64,000 nt of DNA from Bacteroidales bacterium. GTDB taxonomy: Bacteria; Bacteroidota; Bacteroidia; Bacteroidales; VadinHA17. The notes under the pieces were generated by a model. The model was not told the DNA's origin, did no database searches, and was given only the letters and a program-made list of their open reading frames with translations. The DNA is taken from positions 1-64,000 of the forward strand of contig JALHSP010000138.1 in the NCBI GenBank assembly GCA_022865305.1, written 5' to 3'. How positions within the stretch are numbered: position 1 is the stretch's first letter; each line of letters starts with the position of its first letter. Shown one piece after another: positions 25,707 through 34,911 of the stretch. A program made the position numbers and the translations under genes.

Positions 25707-28483
25707 AGAGACATTGGATCATATTTTCCTTTATTTTCTTTTCAGCAACACTCACAGCTCAGAATAATGCTTTATCTCTGCAGTTCAGCAAGATACTTTT
25801 TAAGGATCTGGCCGATACCATTGAAAAAATAATTCCTGTAAAAATCTATTATTCAAACAAGTGGGTTGATACACTTTATCTCGATGTAAATTCAGCAGGG
25901 GATTCATTAAATGGCTTGTTTAATAAATCACTGGCAAATACCGGATTCTCATTTATCATTACAGATAATAATAAACTGATCCTTTCAAAAGGATATCCAA
26001 TCAAGACAAACTTCAGCAAGGAATTACATGATTTTCTTAAATTAAGAGAGACCAGACCTGATACAATCAGGTATTTTCAGCCACCAGACAGAAATGAGGA
26101 ATTAGACATTAATGACGAGTACAAAATTTTTAAAATAGGAATCCCTTCAGCTTTGAAAAAATCCGAAACTGCTTCTTTGTCAGGAATTTTAAAAGATATC
26201 GAGACTGACGAACCTGTAGCTGGGGCAATAGTTTACGTTGATAAACTGAAAATAGGGGCAGCTACAAATAATGCCGGTTATTATTCTCTTGAACTGCCAA
26301 AAGGTCAACTACAGGTTGAATACAGAATGGTCGGAATGAAAACAACAAAACGAAATGTTATAATATATTCTGATGGAATGCTGAATGTTGGAATGACTCA
26401 AAGTACAAAACAGTTGAATGAGGTCATTGTCTCTGCCAGCAGGGAAAACAATATCCGTGATATTCAAATGGGAATTGAAAAGATCAATATTAAAATGCTG
26501 AAGCAGATTTTGATGGGAATGGGAGAAGCCGATCTGCTGAAAAGCTCTTTATTATTAGCGGGCGTTCAATCGGCAGGAGAGGCATCGGGTGGTTTTAATG
26601 TCCGCGGAGGAAGCGTTGATCAGAACCTGATACTTTTTGACGGGGCACCGATTATTAACCCTTCTCATTTTTTTGGATTTTTCTCTGCTTTCAACCCGGA
26701 TATTATCCAGGATGTTGTTCTTTATAAAAGCGGCATTCCGGCTAAATACGGAGGTAGGATTTCGTCTGTAATGGATATAAAATTAAAGGAAGGTTCCACT
26801 GAGAAAATCAACATTAGCGGAGGGATAAGTCCTTTTACAGGAAAGCTGTTGGTTGAAGCTCCTCTTATTAAAAAGAAAAGTTCATTCATTTTGAGCGGAA
26901 GAACAACTTACTCAGACTGGATACTCGGATTAATGAAAAATGTTCAGCTGCAGAAAAGTAGTGCAGGATTCAATGATGTCCAGGGACTGGTAACATTATC
27001 CATTGGCGCAAAAAACAGTGTTTCCTTTTCCGGATATTTAAGCAATGACAGGTTTGACTATTTTGAAGAAAGTGCCATCAGCTATTCGAATTTTACATCT
27101 TCAGTAAAATGGGATCACATATTTAGTCCAAAGCTGTTCTCTCAGGTTGCAGGAATAATTAGTAATTACAACTACCAGCTTGATTCAAAGCAAAGTCTGG
27201 TAACCTCCAATTCACTGAATTACAAGCTTAGCCAGCGAATCTTCAGAACCGGTTTTACTTATATCACGAATGAAAGCCATAATCTGGAATTCGGCCTTGA
27301 TGCAACAAATTATTCATTGGCTCCCGGGATTCAAAATCCTATCGGAATATTATCCGAAACTAAGCCAAAATCACTTGAAAAAGAGCAGGCTATAGAACCT
27401 TCATTATATATCAGCGATGAATTTGAATATTCGCCCAGGCTTGTTTTTTCAGGAGGACTCAGGTTCACACTGTTTACTTCATTTGGCCCTGAAACCAGAT
27501 TTATATATACTTCCGGAGCTACGAGATCACCTGAAAATATATCAGATACAGTTTTTTACAGGAAAGGACAAATATTAAAGGTTTATCCGAAATTTGAATT
27601 CAGGTTTTCTTCACGATTTATAGTTGCACCTGATTTATCCGTAAAAGCCGGAATTCAACGGAATTACCAGTACTTAAATATGATCTCCAATACCATATCA
27701 ATGTCGCCTACCGATATATGGAAATTAAGTGACAGTTATATAAAACCACAAAGGGGTGATCAGTTCTCTTTCGGAATCTATAAGAATTTCAACAGTAAAG
27801 CTTTTGAATCATCAGTCGAGGTTTATTACAAAAGCCTTGAAAATATAATCGACTATAAAGGTGGTGCAACATTGCTTATGAATGAACATATTGAAACAGA
27901 AATTCTGAATGGAAAGGGGAAGGCTTATGGGATTGAGCTAATGCTTAAAAAGCAAAACGGGAAATTTACAGGATGGATTAGCTATACTTATTCCAGATCG
28001 TTGATTAAAGTTGACGGTGTGTTTGAAGAAGAAAAAATAAACGGAGGAAAATTTTTCCCGGCAAATTTTGATAAGCCTCACGATCTTAAAATTGTTGGTA
28101 ATCTCCGATTACTCAGAAGACTGAACATAACATCAAATTTAATTTATAATACCGGTCGTCCTATCACATTCCCGGTTGCTTTTTATAACTTTTATAATGT
28201 AACAAGAGTTTTTTATTCGGAAAGGAATGAATTCCGCATTCCGGACTACCTTAGACTCGATTTTTCAGCAACACTAAACGGAAATCTCAAAGCAAGAAAA
28301 TTAAATCATTCATCATTATCATTAACTGTCTATAATTTACTTGGCAGAAAGAATCCGTATTCAATATTCTTTAAAGTTGAGGATGGAAAAGTGAATGGTT
28401 ATCAAATGTCAATTTTCGGACAACCTATCGTTTTGCTGACCTATAATTTCCGGATTCGTGGAAATGCATCCACTGATTTTTAA
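25703..28483 (+). CDS. TonB-dependent receptor with N-terminal STN domain
   Basis: 926 residues with a signal peptide ending LTAQ. An STN (secretin/TonB short N-terminal) domain covers residues ~27-95 (LQFSKILFKDLADTIEKIIPVKIYY), as in receptors that signal to FecR-type anti-sigma factors. A carboxypeptidase-regulatory-like domain follows at ~165-235, then the plug at ~260-350 (GGFNVRGGSVDQNLILFDGAPIINPSHFFGFFSAFNPDIIQDVVLYKSG) and a 22-strand-type barrel. No SusD or FecR/ECF pair is adjacent, so it is not a standard polysaccharide-utilisation system. The partner genes are the coupled unknown upstream and probably the divergent DUF4249/MG2 pair. Confidence 0.9.
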   Translation: MKRHWIIFSFIFFSATLTAQNNALSLQFSKILFKDLADTIEKIIPVKIYYSNKWVDTLYLDVNSAGDSLNGLFNKSLANTGFSFIITDNNKLILSKGYPIKTNFSKELHDFLKLRETRPDTIRYFQPPDRNEELDINDEYKIFKIGIPSALKKSETASLSGILKDIETDEPVAGAIVYVDKLKIGAATNNAGYYSLELPKGQLQVEYRMVGMKTTKRNVIIYSDGMLNVGMTQSTKQLNEVIVSASRENNIRDIQMGIEKINIKMLKQILMGMGEADLLKSSLLLAGVQSAGEASGGFNVRGGSVDQNLILFDGAPIINPSHFFGFFSAFNPDIIQDVVLYKSGIPAKYGGRISSVMDIKLKEGSTEKINISGGISPFTGKLLVEAPLIKKKSSFILSGRTTYSDWILGLMKNVQLQKSSAGFNDVQGLVTLSIGAKNSVSFSGYLSNDRFDYFEESAISYSNFTSSVKWDHIFSPKLFSQVAGIISNYNYQLDSKQSLVTSNSLNYKLSQRIFRTGFTYITNESHNLEFGLDATNYSLAPGIQNPIGILSETKPKSLEKEQAIEPSLYISDEFEYSPRLVFSGGLRFTLFTSFGPETRFIYTSGATRSPENISDTVFYRKGQILKVYPKFEFRFSSRFIVAPDLSVKAGIQRNYQYLNMISNTISMSPTDIWKLSDSYIKPQRGDQFSFGIYKNFNSKAFESSVEVYYKSLENIIDYKGGATLLMNEHIETEILNGKGKAYGIELMLKKQNGKFTGWISYTYSRSLIKVDGVFEEEKINGGKFFPANFDKPHDLKIVGNLRLLRRLNITSNLIYNTGRPITFPVAFYNFYNVTRVFYSERNEFRIPDYLRLDFSATLNGNLKARKLNHSSLSLTVYNLLGRKNPYSIFFKVEDGKVNGYQMSIFGQPIVLLTYNFRIRGNASTDF

Positions 28484-28520
28484 TAGACAGGAATTGAGAA
28501 AAAGATGAAAAATCCGGGGA

Positions 28521-29003
28521 TCACAGGTCCTTCATCATCCAGATATTACAACCAAAGTGGCCTGAATCGCCCATTTTGCAATTGATAAACCTGAATCCAG
28601 CCCTTTCGTATAAACTGATTGCTTTCCCCAGTTCTGGCAAAGATTCGAGATATACCTGTTTGTACCCGATGTTCTTTGCAGATTCTATGCTCATCTCCAG
28701 CAATTGTCTCCCAATTCCCTGTCTCCGGTAGGAAGAATGAAGATATAGCTTCACCAGCTCTCCGCAACCTTCGGGAAGGTTTTGTGTTGGAAAGATTCCG
28801 CATCCCCCTATAATCTTATTATCATCTTCTGCAATCCAGTATATTGAACCTGGCGTCTGGAACAGTGAGTAAAGGTCATCCGTCGTCGGATCAAAATAAA
28901 CGGTACCCGGACGGTCTATTTTAAACTCCCTGAAGACAGCCCGGATAAGATCTGCAATAGCCTTGTTATCCTTCCTTTCAATATGTCTGAATGTAATATC
29001 CAT
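28521..29003 (-). CDS. GNAT family N-acetyltransferase
   Basis: 160 residues. ITFRHIERKDNKAIADLIR opens the fold. YWIAEDDNKIIGGCGIFP gives the central strands. ELVKLYLHSSYRRQGIGRQLLEMSIESAKNIGYKQVYLES is motif A with the acetyl-CoA-binding RRQGIG (about 105-110). LYERAGFRFI is motif B. The acceptor is unknown. It converges with the TonB receptor gene, 37 bp away. Confidence 0.9.
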   Translation of the reverse strand: MDITFRHIERKDNKAIADLIRAVFREFKIDRPGTVYFDPTTDDLYSLFQTPGSIYWIAEDDNKIIGGCGIFPTQNLPEGCGELVKLYLHSSYRRQGIGRQLLEMSIESAKNIGYKQVYLESLPELGKAISLYERAGFRFINCKMGDSGHFGCNIWMMKDL

Positions 29004-29113
29004 TTTTCAACAGATTATGAGGCCTCTGTTCCAGAGTAAATAAAAATTACAAGCTAAAGTTAACTGATTCTTCACACTATCGTTTATGATCGGTATGTCA
29101 TATTTCTTTTTGC

Positions 29114-29121
29114 TACCTTTG
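29114..29121 (+). promoter_or_regulatory. Putative -7 box for the exported TIM-barrel protein gene
   Basis: TACCTTTG fits TAnnTTTG, 35-42 bp upstream of the proposed TTG start at 29156. No clear -33 TTG. Confidence 0.35.
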
Positions 29122-29155
29122 ATTTTTTAAAAACCGGGCATTGAGAGGGGCTTCA

Positions 29156-31885
29156 TTGACGAAATATACCAGATCTGAACAGTACCGGAGATTTTTTTTG
29201 GTGGTTGTAATATTCCGGCTGGTAACCTGCTACGCAGTATCCCGCGAATTTATGGTAACAGGAAGGATTACAGATGCTTCCGGCAGTTATGTTCCCTATG
29301 CCAAAGTATCAATGATTGCAGGAACCACCGAATTTGCGGCAGTTTCCGGATCAGATGGCACATATTCGTTAAGAATATCCGGGATATATGGGGATATTAC
29401 GGGTCTTATTGAACCTGGTATACCTCATCCCAATCCCTTCACCTATTCTATTAATATTCCATTTATTATCAACAGCTCCGGGGATATTCATTTTGCTGTT
29501 TACAGCCTGACGGGTCAGAAAATAAAAGATGCCGTATTCCCTTCAACACTTGCCGGAAGCTACCGTATAATATGGGATGGCTGTAACGATAATGGTGCTC
29601 CGATGCGCCAGGGATTTTATGTTTATGCTATTACCTTCAAAGGAAAAACCTGGTCGGGGAGGCTGATAAAAGCAGGAGGGGTTTCATCTTATTCGTCCGG
29701 TACTTTTCTTGTACCGGTCATGATGTCACTCCAGACACTCCCTCCCGCCGCTGTGCTCCGTTTCCCGGTTATCACTTCAGTTACATGTAAGGATTTTTAC
29801 CCCGTAAGGCTCACCGATATAACAATTGGACGCGATACAGTAATTGATTTTGAACTTGCCCGTAAACAGGCTCTTCCTTTCAAAACATCAGCAACCCATA
29901 TCACTATGTTTACTGACCCTGATTACCGGCCACTCCTGCTTAAGGGCATCAACCTGGGATCATCTCCCCCAGGATATTTCCCTGGAGAGATTGCCTATGC
30001 CATAACACCCGACATGTATGAAAAATGGATCCGGCAGATCGCTGAAACGGGATTTAACAGCATAAGAATTTACACTCTTCATCCGCCTGTTTTCTATGAG
30101 AAACTGGCTGAGTACAATGAACGTCATCAGGATGAACCTCTCCTGCTTTTCCAGGGTATCTGGCTGGGTGAAATAGACGATCCGGCAAATCCCGATGAAT
30201 ATGACCTGACACTTCGTACAACGACTTTCAGGGCAGAGATCAGGGAGGTTATAGATTGTATTCATGGTAAAAGAAATATTGCTTTCAGACCCGGAAAAGC
30301 TTATGGCAGTTATCTTACCGATATCTCAAGATGGACTGCAGGTTATATTATCGGCAGGGAGATAGCACCGCAGGAGGTTGACAGCACAAATTATTTTCAT
30401 CCATCAATGACCTCATACGCAGGAAGTCAGTTCAGCATTACCGGAGCTGCTGCAACTGAAGTTTTTATTACCCGGATGCTGGATGAGACTGTTGCTTTTG
30501 AGGCACAGAATTACTCTGTAAGACGTCCTGTAAGCATTTCAAGCTGGCCAACTCTCGATCCGCTTGATCATCCCACTGAGATTCATACTGATGAGGATAA
30601 GGTTTCATTTGATATCCTAAAAATCAGCGGTAAAAATCTTAATGCGGGATTATTCGCGTGTTACCATGCATACCCGTACTATCCCAATTTCATCAGTCAG
30701 CAACCGGAATACCAGGAATACTCGGACGGAGAGGGTCAAAACAGCTACCTTGGTTATATAACAGATCTGAAAAACCACTATAACGGAATCCCGCTTGTCA
30801 TTGGTGAATTCGGAGTTCCTTCAAGCTGGGGAAGTGCACACCAGTCGTTCAGCAACATGCACCATGGAGAATATTCCGAGGAACAGCAGGGTGAAAAGAA
30901 TATGAGATTAATGCATAATATTATTGAAGCCGAATGTGGCGGAGGATTCATGTTTTCATGGATGGATGAATGGTTTAAGCCAACCTGGATTGTCTCTTAC
31001 CTGGAGGCATATGGTTTCCTTTCAGGAGAAATTACAATTCCAACAAGGCAATTATGGCATAACTTAACCTCTCCGGAACAAAATTTTGGTCTTATTTCTT
31101 TCAATCAGGCTGAGGTGCTCCCCTTTATATCTTATCAGACTGACAAACCTTCAGGACCATTTAACAAAACAGAAGCAACAAATGATAACAGGTTTCTTTA
31201 TCTCAATTTTGAAGCTTCAGAGAATATTGCAACGGGTGATACAATGATGATCGCCTTTGATACTTACCTGAGCAATACAGGAGAATCAAGGCTTCCGAAC
31301 GGGAAGCTCCTCAGCAACAGGTCAGAGTTTCTTCTTACAATGGTTTTTGGAGATGATACGGCTCACCATCATGTTACAGAAGCCTATGATATGAACGGAT
31401 TGACTTCGAGGTTCAACCTTTCTGATTCTTTAGTCCAGAAGTACTGTAGTACTGTTACTGACGGAGCACCATGGAAGGAAATGCAATGGTTAAATGACGG
31501 ATTTGAGCTTACAAAAGATAATATAGGTTGTCTTCCGATGGAAAATGCAGTTGATTTCGCGGCCGGACAGCGCACTGCGGTGGCATGGTCAGGTAACAGG
31601 ATTAGAATAAGAATACCATGGACGATGCTTTATTTTTATGATCCGACACAAATGAAAGTTATTAATGGAGCGACTCCGCATGATGGTGGCAGGACATATG
31701 AGATAGAGACTGCTTTATCGGACGGGATTGCCGTTTCAGCATATTATAAAGGTATTGTGACTTCTTCAACCACCAGGTATAACTGGCTTCCGTGGCTGGT
31801 AGTTCCCCCGACTTCCGCCGGTGAGAAAAAATCGCTTCAGGTGGTTGAAGCCGGTTTATTTCTCCTCCCCAGGTTTACCGACTGA
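29156..31885 (+). CDS. Large exported glycosidase-like protein of the exopolysaccharide locus
   Basis: About 909 residues. Domains in order: signal peptide (FFLVVVIFRLVTCYA); a carboxypeptidase-regulatory-like beta-sandwich (~35-75); a FlgD Ig-like/sorting-like module (~85-175, with GSYRIIWDGCNDNGAPMRQGFYVYAI); a TIM barrel of GH5/GH2-like type (~245-620: LLKGINLGSSPPGYFPG, IAETGFNSIRIYT, candidate nucleophile in VIGEFGVP, GFMFSWMDEW); and a C-terminal beta-domain (~640-909). Start: TTG 29156 is preceded by AGGGG at 5 nt; TTG 29141 is possible. Its last 49 nt overlap the 3' end of the convergent GT2 synthase gene. By analogy with PgaB or BcsZ it could trim or modify the polymer made by that locus; that is inference. 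Confidence 0.7.
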   Translation: MTKYTRSEQYRRFFLVVVIFRLVTCYAVSREFMVTGRITDASGSYVPYAKVSMIAGTTEFAAVSGSDGTYSLRISGIYGDITGLIEPGIPHPNPFTYSINIPFIINSSGDIHFAVYSLTGQKIKDAVFPSTLAGSYRIIWDGCNDNGAPMRQGFYVYAITFKGKTWSGRLIKAGGVSSYSSGTFLVPVMMSLQTLPPAAVLRFPVITSVTCKDFYPVRLTDITIGRDTVIDFELARKQALPFKTSATHITMFTDPDYRPLLLKGINLGSSPPGYFPGEIAYAITPDMYEKWIRQIAETGFNSIRIYTLHPPVFYEKLAEYNERHQDEPLLLFQGIWLGEIDDPANPDEYDLTLRTTTFRAEIREVIDCIHGKRNIAFRPGKAYGSYLTDISRWTAGYIIGREIAPQEVDSTNYFHPSMTSYAGSQFSITGAAATEVFITRMLDETVAFEAQNYSVRRPVSISSWPTLDPLDHPTEIHTDEDKVSFDILKISGKNLNAGLFACYHAYPYYPNFISQQPEYQEYSDGEGQNSYLGYITDLKNHYNGIPLVIGEFGVPSSWGSAHQSFSNMHHGEYSEEQQGEKNMRLMHNIIEAECGGGFMFSWMDEWFKPTWIVSYLEAYGFLSGEITIPTRQLWHNLTSPEQNFGLISFNQAEVLPFISYQTDKPSGPFNKTEATNDNRFLYLNFEASENIATGDTMMIAFDTYLSNTGESRLPNGKLLSNRSEFLLTMVFGDDTAHHHVTEAYDMNGLTSRFNLSDSLVQKYCSTVTDGAPWKEMQWLNDGFELTKDNIGCLPMENAVDFAAGQRTAVAWSGNRIRIRIPWTMLYFYDPTQMKVINGATPHDGGRTYEIETALSDGIAVSAYYKGIVTSSTTRYNWLPWLVVPPTSAGEKKSLQVVEAGLFLLPRFTD

Positions 31886-33309
31886 CGTAAGGTCAGACGA
31901 CGCAGGGGTTTCTTTTTCTTTTCAAATCCTTTTCTTTCCGCTTTGCCCCACGCTTTTTTGCCTCTTATAGCTTCAATATTCCCCCTGATTGCAAAATAGG
32001 TATGAATCGGATAAATAAAAGGTTCCAGCAGGGCAACTGCCAGTAGTTTGAGCACATCCCGTTTTCTTCTGTATTTATGAAAAGTGATCTCTTCAAAGAG
32101 TACCGCCCACGTAGAAAGAAGCACTGCAAAGGTGTAAACAAAAAGGAAAAGGAGCAGGTAAAACGGCCAGTTAAGTGAATTTGTTATTATAAGAAAGAAT
32201 GTATAAACAAACCCTCCGAAGGCGATCAGCGGTGCCAGCCATTCAAAGAAAAACCAGTAGGGAAATCCCAGCAGACCCAGACGGCTATATTTCTTATTGA
32301 AAAACATTTTCCGATGTGTTCTGAGAGATTCCACCAGACCGCGGGTCCACCGTGTCCGCTGCTTGCGTAACGATCTCAGGTCAGACGGGACTTCTGTCCA
32401 GCAGAGCGGATCAGGGATATATGTCACCTCATATTTCATGCTGTGTTCAGCCATATATCTCCTCATCCTGAGTACCAGCTCCATATCTTCACCAACAGTT
32501 TTGATACTGTAGCCGCCGGCTTTAATAACTGTTTCACGGTCAAAAATACCCATAGCCCCTGAGATCAGCATTAATCCGTCGAGTTGGCTCCATGCCATCC
32601 TCCCAAGAAGAAAAGCACGGGTATAATCAAGAACCTGAAGACGGGGCAATATCCTGCTGGGAACCTTTATTTCACGGATATGACCACGTTCCACATCGCA
32701 CGAATTGACTATCCTGATTACTCCTCCGGTTCCTATAACTTTGCAGTCTTTTTCTTCAAGAAATGGCTTAACAAGCTTAAGTATCGAGTCCGCTTCAATG
32801 ATCGAATCAGCATCGATAGAAACAAAAAGAGTGCTCTTACAGATATTTATGCCTGCATTGAGTGAGTCAGCCTTGCCTCCATTGTTTTTATCCAGCACTG
32901 TAAGCCTGTTATATGACGGATTTTTTGACTTATATACACCTTTTATCCTCTCACACGGGATCCGGTAATCAAAATAATAATTGACCCTTTCCAGGTCATA
33001 TGCTTCTGTAACCAGTTCAAAGGTATTGTCAGTTGAACCGTCATTTACGAGGATCACTTCAAAATTGTTATAATAAAGCGAAAGAAGTGTGCGGACATTG
33101 TCGATGATAGTCTTGCTTTCGTTAAAGGCCGGAGCAATAACTGAGATTTTCGGACTTAATGGCGACAGCACCAGGGAGTTATAATTAACATAGCTGTTTT
33201 TACGCAGGTATTTACGGAGTGCCAGGGCAGAAAATATACCGAGGAGCAGATATGATCCGAAAATGATAAGTGTAAAAATAAAGATTATATGTCCAAAAAT
33301 CAATTCCAT
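31837..33309 (-). CDS. Processive GT2 polysaccharide synthase
   Basis: 490-residue inner-membrane glycosyltransferase. An N-terminal helix (4-30) precedes the GT2 catalytic domain: VND (Asp90), DAD (166-168), GED (273-275) and QRTRW (317-321), the D,D,D,QxxRW set of processive synthases such as PgaC, BcsA and HasA. Four or so C-terminal helices (about 350-440) form the export channel, and a very basic tail follows. The sugar cannot be read from sequence; the PgaC-like layout suggests a beta-linked hexosamine or glucan. It is the last gene of a four-gene operon, 6 bp after the SPOR-HEAT gene. Its basic tail is encoded in the 49-nt overlap with the convergent glycosidase-like gene. Confidence 0.88.
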   Translation of the reverse strand: MELIFGHIIFIFTLIIFGSYLLLGIFSALALRKYLRKNSYVNYNSLVLSPLSPKISVIAPAFNESKTIIDNVRTLLSLYYNNFEVILVNDGSTDNTFELVTEAYDLERVNYYFDYRIPCERIKGVYKSKNPSYNRLTVLDKNNGGKADSLNAGINICKSTLFVSIDADSIIEADSILKLVKPFLEEKDCKVIGTGGVIRIVNSCDVERGHIREIKVPSRILPRLQVLDYTRAFLLGRMAWSQLDGLMLISGAMGIFDRETVIKAGGYSIKTVGEDMELVLRMRRYMAEHSMKYEVTYIPDPLCWTEVPSDLRSLRKQRTRWTRGLVESLRTHRKMFFNKKYSRLGLLGFPYWFFFEWLAPLIAFGGFVYTFFLIITNSLNWPFYLLLFLFVYTFAVLLSTWAVLFEEITFHKYRRKRDVLKLLAVALLEPFIYPIHTYFAIRGNIEAIRGKKAWGKAERKGFEKKKKPLRRLTLRQSVNLGRRNKPASTT

Positions 33310-33315
33310 AGTCTT

Positions 33316-34911
33316 TCAGAATATCCTTCTGTCAAGCACATGCCTTACAATAATATTATAGTTTTTATATTCCGATTTCATAATTTTTACCAGAGCCTTA
33401 ACACCTTCCTCCCCGTTGTTTTCAATTGCTTTTGTTGCCTCGATCTGCAACTGAACATCGTCTTCCTTGTCAAGAACCAGTTTCAGGAATCCCATCATTG
33501 AAAGGTCAGGCATTTTACCCATCGATTTTACGATCTCAAGGCAGACGTTGTATTCCTGATTTTTGTACATGCGCTTCATTGTCTCAAGAGTTGAACGCAT
33601 ATTCAGATCGCCCGCAACCTGTATGGCAAGTTGTCTGACGGCAGTAGCGGTATGCAAAATGGTAATATTAACATCTTCTTCAGCATCATTCTGTTTGAAC
33701 TCCCTGATCATCCGGAGAGCAAACATGACAACCGTAGGATTTGGAGAGGTCAGCCACTTTTTAAATGAAGGAGCAGCTATATTATGCTGAATAAGCAATT
33801 CATGAAGCGTAATCTGCTCCCATAATGAGAAAGGCCTGGTAAGATGCGAAAGAAACTCAAAAGGGTTATCATCACTCAGCCTTACAAGAGCAATCTGGGC
33901 TTCCATTCTGAGTATTTCGTTCGAAGAATTAAGAGCTTGATAAATTGTCTCATTCGCATCTTTAATATTCATGAAAGCCAGCTCGCGGAATCCCTTTATT
34001 TTCTTGTGCCAGCGGCGATCATTAGCCCTGGTTATTGAATCCCTGTCCAGACCGAGATGTTTATAGAGACTGATAAGTTTTTTGGCTTCTTCTCCCTTCA
34101 GGTTAATACTGACATCTATCATCTGGTCAATAAGCACCTGACGGCAGTAAGTATCTGAAGCTACTGAACGAAAATCGTCAGCGGTGGTACTTCCGAACAG
34201 ATAGTCAATTATAAGACTCTGGTATTTCTCCAGTAAATACTGACGCAAACGCTCTACCTTCTCCATCCTTCTTCTGTTCAGAAGAATAATTATCAATAAT
34301 ATTATCATTGAAGCAGTAGAAATCACTATTGTTATAATCAGGGCATTGATAAACATAAAGGATTTGCCCATATAGTTTATTCTCTTCAGCCACGGACTAT
34401 CCCCTTTGATGAAAAGGATTTTATTAACACCTGTTTTTGCTTTTTCAAGGGTATCTGGAGTACCGGAAATTACGGCATTTGCCACCGAGGTGTCAGATAC
34501 AACTGAAGAGGTCTGAATGATACCGTTGCCAGCAGAATCAGGAAGTTCCTTTGCTGGCTGACCAGAGTTTTCTTCAGACCCAGGAATTCTGGCTATCCGT
34601 ACTTTGTAATATCCATCTTCATCTATTATTATTGCATCATTATCAATAAATTCCCTGACGTTTTTAAGAAATGCCTTTGCATTTGATTTTAACCTGAAGG
34701 CTCCAAGCTGAACCGGATATTTACCTTTCGATGATGTAACAAACCCCTCAAAAGTAACGCCCATCATGTTAAAGTCAAAAAAGACATTTGCAACGGGTGC
34801 CGTCTCTTGCACATGCACTGAGCCGGAAAAAGAATTTGCAGCTGATGTGTAAGCCTGCAATCCGGTAATTGATAAAAAGGATAATATTATCAGTAATGCG
34901 AACTTCTTCAT
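33316..34911 (-). CDS. SPOR-transmembrane-HEAT repeat protein of the exopolysaccharide locus
   Basis: 531 residues. Signal peptide 1-20. A SPOR-like domain follows at about 62-108 (KYPVQLGAFRLKSNAKAFLKNV, then DEDGYYKVRIA), which in other proteins binds denuded peptidoglycan. A Ser/Pro-rich linker leads to one transmembrane helix (about 185-211) with a stop-transfer RRRMEKVER, then about 300 cytoplasmic residues of HEAT-like helical repeats (LRMEAQIALVRLSDDNP, AVRQLAIQVAGDLNM, VQLQIEATKAIENNG). The topology would join the cell wall to a cytoplasmic scaffold next to the synthase. Its start overlaps the YaiO gene stop by 4 nt. No named family known to me has this order; I infer a co-polymerase or assembly role. 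Confidence 0.75.
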   Translation of the reverse strand: MKKFALLIILSFLSITGLQAYTSAANSFSGSVHVQETAPVANVFFDFNMMGVTFEGFVTSSKGKYPVQLGAFRLKSNAKAFLKNVREFIDNDAIIIDEDGYYKVRIARIPGSEENSGQPAKELPDSAGNGIIQTSSVVSDTSVANAVISGTPDTLEKAKTGVNKILFIKGDSPWLKRINYMGKSFMFINALIITIVISTASMIILLIIILLNRRRMEKVERLRQYLLEKYQSLIIDYLFGSTTADDFRSVASDTYCRQVLIDQMIDVSINLKGEEAKKLISLYKHLGLDRDSITRANDRRWHKKIKGFRELAFMNIKDANETIYQALNSSNEILRMEAQIALVRLSDDNPFEFLSHLTRPFSLWEQITLHELLIQHNIAAPSFKKWLTSPNPTVVMFALRMIREFKQNDAEEDVNITILHTATAVRQLAIQVAGDLNMRSTLETMKRMYKNQEYNVCLEIVKSMGKMPDLSMMGFLKLVLDKEDDVQLQIEATKAIENNGEEGVKALVKIMKSEYKNYNIIVRHVLDRRIF

